A stretch of 64,000 bases of DNA from Flavobacterium psychrotolerans (GTDB lineage: Bacteria; Bacteroidota; Bacteroidia; Flavobacteriales; Flavobacteriaceae), in assembly GCF_003097635.1 (NCBI RefSeq), contig NZ_QCZI01000007.1, positions 92,313-156,312 on the forward strand, read 5' to 3'. The notes beneath the pieces were generated by a model. It did no database searches and was not told the DNA's origin. It worked only from the letters and a program-made list of their open reading frames with translations. The translations under genes and the position numbers were made by a program. Each line of letters starts with the position of its first letter. Position 1 is the first letter of the stretch. Below, piece by piece: positions 8,838 to 18,070 of this stretch.

Positions 8838-10663
8838 TGAACAATTTCAAAAAAATATTTCCTTTTATATTACCTTATAAAAAGTATGCTTATCTAAATA
8901 TTTTTTTTAATATTTTATATGCTTTGTTCAGCACACTTTCCTTCATGGCGTTAATCCCCATGATGCAAGTGCTATTTGACCAAACTAAAAGAAACACCTC
9001 CATGCCTGTTTGGCATGGAATTGTTCATGTGAAAGGTTTTTTTGAAAATTATTTAAGCTATTTCATCACCACTTCAACGGACAATTATGGGGTTGGATAC
9101 ACATTGTCCATCATGGTTTTTGTTATTATTTCCATTTTTTTGCTCAAGAATTTATGCGACTATTTTGCCTTGTTTTTTATCACTTTTTTGCGGAACGGGA
9201 TTTTGAGGGATATGCGAAATGCGATGTACAAAAAAACCATCGATTTGCCACTGTCCTTTTTCTCTGAAAAAAGAAAAGGCGACACCATTTCCAGAATTGC
9301 AGGCGATGTCAGCGAAGTTCAATCTTCTTTCTTATCCATTCTCGAAATGGTGGTTAAAGAGCCCTTGACGATTGTTTTCACCATCATTATGATGTTTGCC
9401 ATCAGCACAAAACTTACGATTTTTGTATTCATTTTCATTCCGCTTTCGGGCTATGTGATTTCCCTGATTGGGAAACAATTAAAAAAACAATCTACCCGAG
9501 CACAACAGGAACAAGGTACCTTTTTATCCACTATTGAAGAAACTTTAGGTGGCTTGAAGGTGGTAAAAGGATACAATTCTGAAAATTATTTCAACAGAAT
9601 TTTTCAAGAATCTACTCAGCGCTTTTTCGATTTATCCAATAACATTGGAAACCGTCAAAATTTGGCTTCTCCCGTAAGTGAATTTATGGGGATTATGGTT
9701 ATTGCCATTTTACTTTGGTATGGCGGACATATGGTTTTGATTGAAAAGTCACTCAATGGCGCCTCTTTTATTGCCTACATGGGATTAGCTTATAACATTT
9801 TGACACCTGCAAAATCAATTTCAAAAGCATCATACAGCATCAAAAGAGGGAATGCTGCTGCAGAACGGGTTTTGGAAATTTTAGAACAAGAAAACCCTAT
9901 TACCAGTAAAGTTAATGCGATAAAGAAAGATGTTTTCAACGACAAAATCACCATTCGGAACATCAATTTCAAATATGAAAAAGAAACGGTTTTAAAGGAT
10001 TTCTCTTTGGATGTTAAGAAAGGACAAACCGTTGCTCTTGTTGGCCAATCCGGTAGTGGAAAAAGTACCATTGCCAATTTGCTCACTCGCTTTTATGATG
10101 TTAATGACGGAGAAATTTCTATTGACGGAATCGGTATTAAAGATTTAAACTTAAAATCGCTGCGTGGATTGATGGGATTGGTAACACAAGACAGCATCTT
10201 GTTTAATGACACCATAAAAGCCAACATTTCCTTAGGAAAACTAGACGCCTCCGATGCAGAAATTATTGAGGCCTTGAAAATTGCCAATGCTTATGAATTT
10301 GTCCAAGATTTACCAGACGGGATTTACACCAACATTGGCGACAGCGGAAACAAATTATCTGGCGGACAAAAACAACGCTTAAGTATAGCGCGTGCGGTTT
10401 TAAAAAATCCACCCATCATGATTTTGGACGAAGCCACGTCGGCCTTGGATACTGAAAGCGAAAAACTGGTTCAAATTGCGCTTGAAAACATGATGCAGAA
10501 CAGAACCTCGATTGTTATCGCCCACCGACTTTCGACTATTCAAAAAGCAGATGTGATTGTAGTCATGCAAAAAGGCAAAATCGTGGAACAAGGCAATCAT
10601 GAAACATTAATTGCTTTAAATGGAACGTATAACAAATTGGTTTCGATGCAGTCATTTGAATAA
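8837..10663 (+). CDS. MsbA-like ABC transporter (permease-ATPase half transporter)
   Basis: At 608 residues this is a fused half transporter with six predicted membrane helices in the first 330 residues and a nucleotide-binding domain after it. Walker A is GQSGSGKST near 403, the signature is LSGGQKQRLSIARA near 508 and Walker B is IMILDEATSALD near 530. The membrane part has the typical coupling segment LRDMRNAMYKKTIDLPLSFFSEKRKGDTISRI (residues about 128-155). It would work as a homodimer exporting a lipid or lipid-linked glycan; the MsbA-type reading rests on overall pattern and on the glycan genes before it. The ATG overlaps the mutase stop by one base. Confidence 0.88.
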   Translation: MNNFKKIFPFILPYKKYAYLNIFFNILYALFSTLSFMALIPMMQVLFDQTKRNTSMPVWHGIVHVKGFFENYLSYFITTSTDNYGVGYTLSIMVFVIISIFLLKNLCDYFALFFITFLRNGILRDMRNAMYKKTIDLPLSFFSEKRKGDTISRIAGDVSEVQSSFLSILEMVVKEPLTIVFTIIMMFAISTKLTIFVFIFIPLSGYVISLIGKQLKKQSTRAQQEQGTFLSTIEETLGGLKVVKGYNSENYFNRIFQESTQRFFDLSNNIGNRQNLASPVSEFMGIMVIAILLWYGGHMVLIEKSLNGASFIAYMGLAYNILTPAKSISKASYSIKRGNAAAERVLEILEQENPITSKVNAIKKDVFNDKITIRNINFKYEKETVLKDFSLDVKKGQTVALVGQSGSGKSTIANLLTRFYDVNDGEISIDGIGIKDLNLKSLRGLMGLVTQDSILFNDTIKANISLGKLDASDAEIIEALKIANAYEFVQDLPDGIYTNIGDSGNKLSGGQKQRLSIARAVLKNPPIMILDEATSALDTESEKLVQIALENMMQNRTSIVIAHRLSTIQKADVIVVMQKGKIVEQGNHETLIALNGTYNKLVSMQSFE

Positions 10664-10677
10664 AAAATAAATAATTT

Positions 10678-10854
10678 ATGACACAACGTTATTTTGCAAT
10701 CCTATTTATTATACTATCTGGAGGAATAATATTAAGCTTAAATTATTTTATTGGTGAAGAAAAAGTATCTTATTGGTCAGCAAGATTATTGATTATCTGG
10801 ATTTTAACGGGCTTTTATTTGGGACAATACTCGAATAAATATCCTAAAGAATAG
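10678..10854 (+). CDS. Small two-helix membrane protein
   Basis: A 58-residue frame opens with MTQRYFAILFIILSGG and has a second hydrophobic helix ARLLIIWILTGFYLG before a short polar tail. It starts 14 bp after the ABC transporter stop and ends 5 bp before the next gene, so it fits the operon exactly. Codon usage looks like that of its neighbours. I recognise no family. It may be a small envelope accessory protein, or a fortuitous frame; the tight packing favours a real gene. Confidence 0.55.
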   Translation: MTQRYFAILFIILSGGIILSLNYFIGEEKVSYWSARLLIIWILTGFYLGQYSNKYPKE

Positions 10855-10859
10855 GCTAA

Positions 10860-11561
10860 ATGTATATTAACGACAACAACATCAATCAACCAGAAGACCC
10901 AAACACTATCGTTTGGAAATATCTAGACTTGTCCAAATTTGTCGATTTGTTGTTGTACAGAAAATTGTTTATGTCCAGATCGGACAAGTTTGAGGATCAA
11001 TATGAAGGTACTTTTAGTGAGCCCACGTATGAGGAAATCAAGAAACTTTCCACCAACAATCCTGACTTTTTAGATTATTACAAAACCCACCGTAAAAATG
11101 TGGTTATTAGCAGTTGGCACATTAATGAATATGAATCCTTCGCGATGTGGCAAATTTTTACCCAGAAAAGCGAAGGTTTGGCCATCCAATCGACTTTGGG
11201 AAGATTGCAGAAAGCTTTGGTTCCTGAAATTCACTACGAACAATACATTGGGGAAGTCAATTATATTGATTACAAAAAGGAATACATTCCGTTTGATAAT
11301 ACTTTTTTTCCGTTTTTGTTCAAGCGGAAAAGTTTCCAGTACGAACGAGAGATTCGGATCATCTCCGATGTGACTTCCCATAACCTAACCATTGACAATG
11401 GATTGAAAATTGACGTGGACATCAACCAAATCATTGAAAAAATTTACATTCATCCCAAATCAGAAAACTGGTATAAAAATTTGGTGATAGAATTGGTAAA
11501 ACGATTGGGTTTTGATTTCGAGATTGAAAAATCAGATTTGGAAAGCGATATTTTGATTTAG
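10860..11561 (+). CDS. DUF2971 domain-containing protein
   Basis: The 233-residue product matches DUF2971. The characteristic parts are WKYLDLSKFVDLLLYRKLFMSRSDKFEDQYEG split over residues 17-46, SSWHINEYESFAMWQIF near 88, and KRKSFQYEREIRI near 162 toward the C-terminus. It is soluble and cytoplasmic by sequence. Members are scattered in bacteria, sometimes near defence or phage genes, and their function is unknown. It is the last gene of the plus-strand run and converges with the HlyD gene with a 3-bp gap. Confidence 0.82.
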   Translation: MYINDNNINQPEDPNTIVWKYLDLSKFVDLLLYRKLFMSRSDKFEDQYEGTFSEPTYEEIKKLSTNNPDFLDYYKTHRKNVVISSWHINEYESFAMWQIFTQKSEGLAIQSTLGRLQKALVPEIHYEQYIGEVNYIDYKKEYIPFDNTFFPFLFKRKSFQYEREIRIISDVTSHNLTIDNGLKIDVDINQIIEKIYIHPKSENWYKNLVIELVKRLGFDFEIEKSDLESDILI

Positions 11562-11564
11562 GTT

Positions 11565-12848
11565 CTATCTTGTAAAAATATCCCGAAACTGATATAACAA
11601 TCGCTCTATCAATCGTAAATCTTCGGTAACAATATCGGCAGTACCAGACATTTCTTGCTGAAAAGTGATCTGTTTTTTATATGAAGTTTCCAATCCTTTT
11701 GGCAATGAAACATTCAATAACAAATTACCGTCTTTATCAGGAGTTAGTGAGATTGCTTTCACTTTTCCTTTCAGTATTCCAAATTGGCTATCCGGATAAT
11801 TTGCCAATCGAATATTAACCGTTTGACCCACTTTTATTTTACCCGAATTCTGTGCAGGAGCTTTTACTTTTCCAATATATCCATTTTCATTTGTTGGAAT
11901 AATGGCAAATACATTGTCACCAGCATTTACGGTTTGGTTTGCTGTCCAAATTTGCAAAAAAGTAACTTTCCCATCAATTGAGGAACGCAAAACATAATTT
12001 AATTCCCAATCTTTAATAGTTTTTTTTAATTGGTAAAAGGCTTGAATTACATTGCGTTCCAAGTTCACATTCTCCTTACTTTCATTAATCTGAGTGGTTT
12101 TACTATTTTTATTAAGTTCGTTCAATGACGATTTCAATTGCGAAATAGTACTTAACAAACTCTTATAATTTCTATCAACTTGAAGATAAGTAAGTTTGTG
12201 TTTTTCGAGTTCCTGTGTAGCTATTATTCCTTTGTTGAATAATCCATCATATCTATTTAAGTCACTTTTTTCTAAAACCAATTCATTTTGATTAATGCTT
12301 TTTTGGGATTCTAATAAACTCAATCGTTCTTTAAGTTGCATAGCTTCATAGTTTTGCGCTGTACCTTCTACTTGATAGGGTTGCAATTTTGCATTCAATT
12401 CGTCTGCAATACTTTCTTTTTGAAATACCGCAAAAGCACTTTCCACTTCGCCAAGTTGAGTCGATTTTAATAAGTCAAAAGGGAATTTACTTTTATCAAT
12501 ATTTATAGTATCTACAATGTTTTTTAATAAAAACACATCCTGATAATTGGCCGCATTTTCAATAACGGCAAGAGGCGTATTTTTTTTGATTATTTTTTTA
12601 TCGGTTACTAAAACAGCTTCAATCCTACCTGATGTTTTTGCAATTAATTTTCCGGGAGGAATATTGGTGGTAATTGTAATTTCAGTTGTGACAACATCGG
12701 GGTATTCAATAAACCATGATGTAAAAAGCAACATCAAGATAATACAAAAAACAACAATCGTTCCCCAACGAATCATCCAATGTGGTACTCGTGTAAGGAT
12801 TTCTTGTACTTCTTCGCTTCGTAAATCTAAGGCTGTATTCTCGGTCAT
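11565..12848 (-). CDS. HlyD-family periplasmic adaptor of a peptide exporter
   Basis: This is a membrane fusion protein with one N-terminal transmembrane helix (WGTIVVFCIILMLLFTSWF), a biotinyl-lipoyl-like half (AKTSGRIEAVLVTDKKIIKKNTPLAVIEN), a long coiled-coil hairpin (about residues 130-270) and the second lipoyl half plus beta-barrel (SSIDGKVTFLQIW, GYIGKVKAPAQNSGKIKVGQTVNIRL). It bridges the inner-membrane C39-ABC transporter to an outer-membrane channel in type I-like export. A start at 12875 is possible, but MTENTALDLRSEEVQEIL beginning at 12848 looks like the family N-terminus. It is the last gene of the peptide operon. No TolC-type gene is adjacent, so the outer-membrane partner would be encoded elsewhere. 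Confidence 0.9.
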   Translation of the reverse strand: MTENTALDLRSEEVQEILTRVPHWMIRWGTIVVFCIILMLLFTSWFIEYPDVVTTEITITTNIPPGKLIAKTSGRIEAVLVTDKKIIKKNTPLAVIENAANYQDVFLLKNIVDTINIDKSKFPFDLLKSTQLGEVESAFAVFQKESIADELNAKLQPYQVEGTAQNYEAMQLKERLSLLESQKSINQNELVLEKSDLNRYDGLFNKGIIATQELEKHKLTYLQVDRNYKSLLSTISQLKSSLNELNKNSKTTQINESKENVNLERNVIQAFYQLKKTIKDWELNYVLRSSIDGKVTFLQIWTANQTVNAGDNVFAIIPTNENGYIGKVKAPAQNSGKIKVGQTVNIRLANYPDSQFGILKGKVKAISLTPDKDGNLLLNVSLPKGLETSYKKQITFQQEMSGTADIVTEDLRLIERLLYQFRDIFTR

Positions 12849-12901
12849 TATTTCTCTTTTTATATCTGAAATCAAAAATCGTTACTCATCATTCTAAAAT
12901 C

Positions 12902-15142
12902 TTAGGTTCCCAATTGCAATTGATTCCGTACCAATTCAAAATAACTGCCTTTCAATTTAACCAATGATTCATGATTTCCCATTTCAATTATCTTTCCTTT
13001 TTCTAAAACCACAATTTGGTCAGCATTCATAACTGTACTCAACCTATGGGCAATAACCACAACCGTTTTGTTTTTAAAGAAAATATCCAATTTTCGCATA
13101 ATTTCTTTTTCGTTATTAGCATCGAGTGCTGATGTAGCTTCATCAAAAAACAGCATTTCCGGATTTTTATACACCGCTCTGGCGATGAGTAATCGTTGTT
13201 TTTGCCCAGTACTCATCCCCACGCCCTCCATCCCTATTTTGGTATTATAACCCAACGGCAAACCCGAAATATATTCTTTAATATTTGCCACATCCGAAGC
13301 ATAAACCAACCGTTTCTTATCAATACTATCAACTCCAATAGCGATATTATTGGCAATCGTATCATTAAAAATATAGCCTTCCTGCATAACCGCTCCAATA
13401 TTGGCACGCCATGTTCGTTGCGCTAAATTTTTCAAGTCAGTCATTGCGAGGGGTTGCGAGGCACGAAGCAAAGCAATCTCATCTTTTTTTGTTGCGAGCC
13501 TAATATTACCACTATTAGGCTCATAAAACTTCAACAACAACTTCATCAAAGTGGTTTTTCCGCTTCCGCTAGTGCCTACGATAGCCGTTATTTTATGTGC
13601 TGGAATGGTAAGGTTTAGATTTTCTAACACGTTGCTATCCGAACCAATATACCTAAAAGACAAATCCTTGATTTCAATACTGCAATCTTTGGGGAAATCA
13701 TGAATTTGATGTTCTTCTTGTTGGGATTCATCCTCTTTATCATGAATTTCTGATAATCGAGCAAGGGAAATTTTGGCATCTTGTACCTCTCTAATAAAAT
13801 TTATCAATTGCACAATCGGGCCATTCAAACTCCCTACAATACTGCTTATCGCCATCATCATACCTAAGGTGATTTGTCCGTCAATGACCAGTTTTGCCGA
13901 AAGAAAAATAATGATAATATTCTTTAATTCATTAATGAAATTAGAACCTATGTTTTGCGTTTGCTCCAAAACCAACCCTTTCATGGAGACTTTAAACAAT
14001 CTCGCCTGAACGTATTCCCAACCCCAACGTTTTTGCTTCTCGGCATTATACAGCTTAATTTCCTGCATCCCGCTAATAAGTTCTATTACCTTACTTTGTT
14101 CCTGACTCATTTCGGAAAATCGTTTGTAATCCAATAGTTCCCTGCGTTTCAGAAAAAGAACAACCCAGACAAAATAAAGTAAACTACCTGTAAAGAAAAC
14201 TGCAAATATTTTTAAATTATAATAGGCTAAAATGCCTCCCATAATTACCATATTTATCAGCGAAAACAATACGTCAAGTGATGAAGTGGTAAGAATTCTT
14301 TCAATTCTATGATGATCATTAATGCGTTGCATAATATCGCCCGTCATCCTGACATCAAAAAATGAGATAGGCAAATTCATCAATTTTATGAAGAAATCCG
14401 AAATAAGTGAAATATTAATTCGAGTGGACAGATGCAATAATATCCAGCTTCGTATCAGTTCCAATGCTGTTTTTCCAAAAAACAAAAACAACTGCGCAAA
14501 CAGAATCAAATAAATGAAATGAATATTCTGGTTTTGTATTCCGACATCTACAATACTTTGCGTCAGGAAAGGAAAAATAAGTTGCAACAAACTCCCAGCC
14601 AATAAACCAATGATTAACTGGATTACGAACGATTTATAAGGGATAATATATTTTGCCAAAAGCGAAAACCCAAACTTGTTTTTATCCTCGTGGTCAAATT
14701 CAGTCTGATAAAACTTTGGTGTAGGCTCCACTAAAAGAGCGATGCCTTCTTCTGTAGTTTCAGTGGCATTATTGCCTATCCAAAACTTAATGAATTCCTG
14801 TTGATGGTATTCAATTAATCCAATGGCAGGATCAGAAATAAAATAAATGCCTTTCTTTATTTTATAAAGCACCACAAAATGTTGTTTATTCCAATGCAAA
14901 ACACAAGGCAATGGCACTTCTTGTAACTTTTCAACATTAATTTTTACGCCTAACGTTCTAAATCCAATTTTTTCGGCCGCATCGCTTAACAACAATAAAT
15001 TACTCCCATCACGATTGGTTTCGCTGTAATCACGTAACTCTTGGATATTTATTATTTTGCCGTAATGCTTACTTATAATTTTTAAGCAGGTTGCACCACA
15101 GTCTTTATTGTCAGCTTGTTTATAATGGGGAAACTTTTTCAA
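12902..15142 (-). CDS. C39 peptidase-containing ABC transporter (double-glycine leader cleaving exporter)
   Basis: The 746-residue protein is a PCAT-type bacteriocin exporter. The N-terminal C39 papain-like peptidase shows Gln9 and Cys15 in YKQADNKDCGATCL, a histidine in VLHWNKQHFVVLY near 87 and Asp in YFISDPAIG near 103, so the catalytic set looks complete. Six membrane helices follow (about 165-430), then the ATPase with Walker A GTSGSGKTT, signature MSTGQKQRLLIARA and FFDEATSALD. It should cut after the double glycine of the 19257-19448 precursor and export the core. Odd feature: about 17 extra residues (around 548-566, ATKKDEIALLRASQPLAM) sit between Walker A and the Q-loop. They are encoded by a palindromic repeat inserted in frame. 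The start abuts the upstream stop at 15143. Confidence 0.94.
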   Translation of the reverse strand: MKKFPHYKQADNKDCGATCLKIISKHYGKIINIQELRDYSETNRDGSNLLLLSDAAEKIGFRTLGVKINVEKLQEVPLPCVLHWNKQHFVVLYKIKKGIYFISDPAIGLIEYHQQEFIKFWIGNNATETTEEGIALLVEPTPKFYQTEFDHEDKNKFGFSLLAKYIIPYKSFVIQLIIGLLAGSLLQLIFPFLTQSIVDVGIQNQNIHFIYLILFAQLFLFFGKTALELIRSWILLHLSTRINISLISDFFIKLMNLPISFFDVRMTGDIMQRINDHHRIERILTTSSLDVLFSLINMVIMGGILAYYNLKIFAVFFTGSLLYFVWVVLFLKRRELLDYKRFSEMSQEQSKVIELISGMQEIKLYNAEKQKRWGWEYVQARLFKVSMKGLVLEQTQNIGSNFINELKNIIIIFLSAKLVIDGQITLGMMMAISSIVGSLNGPIVQLINFIREVQDAKISLARLSEIHDKEDESQQEEHQIHDFPKDCSIEIKDLSFRYIGSDSNVLENLNLTIPAHKITAIVGTSGSGKTTLMKLLLKFYEPNSGNIRLATKKDEIALLRASQPLAMTDLKNLAQRTWRANIGAVMQEGYIFNDTIANNIAIGVDSIDKKRLVYASDVANIKEYISGLPLGYNTKIGMEGVGMSTGQKQRLLIARAVYKNPEMLFFDEATSALDANNEKEIMRKLDIFFKNKTVVVIAHRLSTVMNADQIVVLEKGKIIEMGNHESLVKLKGSYFELVRNQLQLGT
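13442..13500. repeat. Palindromic repeat inserted in frame in the ABC ATPase domain
   Basis: The plus strand reads CATTGCGAGG, then GTTGCGAGGCACGAAGCAAA and GCAATCTCATC. This resembles, from memory, the ATTGCGAGG...CGAAGCAATCTC intergenic palindromes abundant in Bacteroidota genomes. ATTGC and GCAAT form the inverted ends. Here it lies inside a gene and is read through in frame. Confidence 0.6.
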
Positions 15143-16486
15143 TTATATGGAATAAATACTGATTATTTTTATAATAAGATAATTTCTCAACCTATTGTTT
15201 ATCAATGATAAAAACTCTGATTTTGATTCTTCGTCCTCTTCATCGTCAAAATAGGTTGCGATTTTTTCAATGAAATTAAAATATCGAATTGGTTTTGATA
15301 GCTCAGATACTATTATTTCATCAATCTCGTCTAAATCGTACATTCTCGGAATATGATTTATTTCTGAAATCTCTAAACTTTCAAAAGATTCATTATCTAT
15401 ATTAATATCCTTTTTTTCAAAACCAGTCAATTTTGCAATCCAAAAATCCTGATTTTTAGATAAAAAAGTGTCCAATTTATTTGGAAGATTTTCATTGTAC
15501 AAATCACGTTTCAATAAAAAATGTTTGGGTTTAAAATTTAATGATTTTAGTTCTAATTCAAATTTCGTGACTAATTCCGCAACTTTTTTGGTATCTAAAA
15601 AATCTATTTCCTGAAAGTCTTTATTCTCTTCATTTATAACTTTGGCTAACATTGAATACTGCTCAGGATAATATTTCATGACATAAACTTCCATTGCTTT
15701 ACAAACGGTCGGGCTTCTTTTATAAACTCCCAATAAATGCAGATAGGTTTTAAGTGGCACTTTATCAAAATCCCCGAATCCTTTATAATCATTATCTAAG
15801 GAAACTTCTGAAAACAGATAATCTATGTTTTGGTTTGTTACATTAGCGAATTCTTTAAAAAGTACTTGCTCAAAGAAAATATTGAAGTTTAAAGCATCAA
15901 TACCGTCAGAATTAAATTTATTTTTTTCCACAAATTCAATACTCTTCCTTGTGTAATCTTTAAAGAAATCAAGATTTGTACCGCCTATAATTCCCATATT
16001 ACAAGCAAAATTACTCCTGCCATCATGATAATCACCCATTTCATCAGGTAAAAAAGTAAGTTGAGGATAAATAACATCCCATCGTTTACGATAATAATCT
16101 GTAGCAATTTCCAAATTTTGTGTAACTAGATTAGAATTAATAAATTTATCTGTTAATGATTCCCAAACAAAAACATCACCATCCACATGAATAAAAGGGG
16201 CTGTCTGTAATTGAAATGTTCTTACTTTAGCTATAGCCCAAAGGTTTTTGTTATGATGATTTAATTCATCTAAAACAACGTGAACTTTTGTATAAGGCAA
16301 TTTTAACTTTTCTATAAGTATTTCATAACCAAAACTATCCGTATATAACTCTACTTCATCATGGTATTTTACCAATTGATGGCAACTCAATATCCAGCTT
16401 ATCCAATTGTGTTTATAGGAATACCATCCATAACTGTTAGTAAATTCTTTTTGATTGCCCGACCAAAAGCTTTGTATTATTTTCAT
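15143..16486 (-). CDS. DUF6734-like protein of the peptide export operon (glycosyltransferase-like)
   Basis: The product begins MKIIQSFWSGNQKEF and shows W-rich N-terminal segments (YGWYSYKHNWISWILSC), a VELYTDSFGYEIL segment, and FIHVDGDVFVWESL, which looks like the DxD-type metal site of a GT-A glycosyltransferase. The pattern matches what I know as DUF6734, seen in Bacteroidota peptide clusters. No signal peptide or membrane helix is evident, so it is likely cytoplasmic. A start 21 bp upstream (16507) would overlap the previous gene; I prefer 16486, 1 bp after the upstream stop, because MKIIQSF is the expected N-terminus. It might glycosylate the precursor peptide, which is inference only. 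Confidence 0.72.
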   Translation of the reverse strand: MKIIQSFWSGNQKEFTNSYGWYSYKHNWISWILSCHQLVKYHDEVELYTDSFGYEILIEKLKLPYTKVHVVLDELNHHNKNLWAIAKVRTFQLQTAPFIHVDGDVFVWESLTDKFINSNLVTQNLEIATDYYRKRWDVIYPQLTFLPDEMGDYHDGRSNFACNMGIIGGTNLDFFKDYTRKSIEFVEKNKFNSDGIDALNFNIFFEQVLFKEFANVTNQNIDYLFSEVSLDNDYKGFGDFDKVPLKTYLHLLGVYKRSPTVCKAMEVYVMKYYPEQYSMLAKVINEENKDFQEIDFLDTKKVAELVTKFELELKSLNFKPKHFLLKRDLYNENLPNKLDTFLSKNQDFWIAKLTGFEKKDINIDNESFESLEISEINHIPRMYDLDEIDEIIVSELSKPIRYFNFIEKIATYFDDEEDEESKSEFLSLINNRLRNYLIIKIISIYSI

Positions 16487-16487
16487 T

Positions 16488-18059
16488 CTAAAAATTATTA
16501 TCCTCAATCAGTTCATTTACAAAAAATTCCAAATTTTCCCTTTCATAATTTTTTGGATATTCATAACCATTTATAAAAACAGCGGGAGTATAATTAAAAT
16601 CATTAGTTGTACACCAATTATTATGATTGCTGTATACGGCATCAATTTTCATATTGTTTAAGTTAGTAGTTTGATATTTTTGCAACCAATTTGCAACATC
16701 TTTATTATTAAACCAATCTTTTAAAGCTTCTTTAAAAACAGATTCCCCTTTTTCAAAATAGATACTCATTAAGTTTCTAAAAAAAGCTTTTCTTTCTTCA
16801 TTTTCAAAATCTAAATCCGCCTTTATTACTATTTTTACTTGTATATCTTGATTGTATTTTTCTAAGATTTTCTCAATTATTTCATCAATATTTTTGCAAT
16901 GTCCACAAAATGGATTTGTTATTAAAGTCAATACTGTTTTGCTTTCGGGATTTCCTAAAACAATTGAGACAATTGGTAATTCTATTTTTTCTTTTGACAG
17001 CAAAGTATTTTTAAAAATTTCATAATTTCGAACAAATCTATTGGCTTTCAATTGAAATTCTTTCAAATCTTTTTGTTCGGTAAGAGTATTTTTCAGTAAT
17101 GACCAAACTAACGCTGTAAACAAAAATACAAATCCATATAAGACCACTGGTTTAAACGAAATATCAAAATTTAAATTTATTGATAAAACCAAATAGACTA
17201 TCTCTAACAGTAGAACAGTAATGATTACCAAACAAATTGGACACCATTTTTTTTCTACAAATTTCTGAAAATACAATGAAAGGAATATAATAGGAAGGGC
17301 ACAAAAAATTAATATTTCTTGAATACAAAAAAACATGGCTGAATCTCCCGAAACAATAAATAGTAATAATGTAAAAAATTGGGAAGCAAAAAAAACAATA
17401 CTTAAATCACTAAAATTGACAAACTTAAAAATTTTCCATTTGTCCGAGTCAACTATAGTAGTACAACTTGTAGAAGCCGTTATATTACAAAAGTTGTTTA
17501 TCAACTCGCTTTTGGCTCCAAACAAATCCTTTAGGGCAGCGAACGAGAATAAAAAGCCAACAACTGGAAACACAAAAAATAATTTCGTTAGTAAACTCGT
17601 TTCAAATTGAAATAGCATTACTAAAAAAATTCCCAAGCACAACAAAGGCAAAACCCAAGACAATTTATTTATCTTCGATTTAGCTTCCTCAAGTACCGAT
17701 TTTTCTACTAAAAGCACTATACCCTGCCATCTTGATTCTAATGACACTTTTGATATTTCTGAAGTTTTCTTATCTTTAGTAAAAAAGTATTTATCTGACT
17801 TTCTATCAACAAAATAAAGTCGAGGTTTATCATTATCTTCTTTTAGAAGTGCTACAAAACGGTCGGGTAATAACTCTATTTCAGAAACTGAAATATGAAT
17901 GGCTCCGTTTTCAATATTAAAAAAGTTCAATGAATCCGATATTGATAATATAGACGGATAATCCGGATGTGATTGTATCTGGAATAAAAATTCAAATTTG
18001 TCAATAGCGATGTTTTCCTTTTCCAAATAATAGAAAAGGTAATTAAAATTTTCGTTCAT
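16488..18059 (-). CDS. Fusion of degenerate C39-like domain, VKOR and thioredoxin
   Basis: The 523-residue protein has three parts. Residues 1-118 resemble a C39 peptidase domain (HPDYPSILSISDSLNFF) but lack the catalytic Cys-Gly pair, so it probably binds leader peptide instead of cutting it. Residues about 131-325 form a multi-helix vitamin K epoxide reductase domain, with the loop cysteines C191 and C199 and the quinone-side CPIC at 273-276. A periplasmic thioredoxin-like domain follows with CGHC at 385-388 and a cis-proline region near YTPAVFING. VKOR-thioredoxin fusions oxidise thiols to disulfides and pass the electrons to quinone. Its place directly behind the Cys-rich precursor and the TlpA-like gene makes disulfide formation in that peptide the likely job. 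It is 11 bp downstream of the TlpA-like gene. Confidence 0.85.
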   Translation of the reverse strand: MNENFNYLFYYLEKENIAIDKFEFLFQIQSHPDYPSILSISDSLNFFNIENGAIHISVSEIELLPDRFVALLKEDNDKPRLYFVDRKSDKYFFTKDKKTSEISKVSLESRWQGIVLLVEKSVLEEAKSKINKLSWVLPLLCLGIFLVMLFQFETSLLTKLFFVFPVVGFLFSFAALKDLFGAKSELINNFCNITASTSCTTIVDSDKWKIFKFVNFSDLSIVFFASQFFTLLLFIVSGDSAMFFCIQEILIFCALPIIFLSLYFQKFVEKKWCPICLVIITVLLLEIVYLVLSINLNFDISFKPVVLYGFVFLFTALVWSLLKNTLTEQKDLKEFQLKANRFVRNYEIFKNTLLSKEKIELPIVSIVLGNPESKTVLTLITNPFCGHCKNIDEIIEKILEKYNQDIQVKIVIKADLDFENEERKAFFRNLMSIYFEKGESVFKEALKDWFNNKDVANWLQKYQTTNLNNMKIDAVYSNHNNWCTTNDFNYTPAVFINGYEYPKNYERENLEFFVNELIEDNNF

Positions 18060-18070
18060 AGTGTTTGGGA

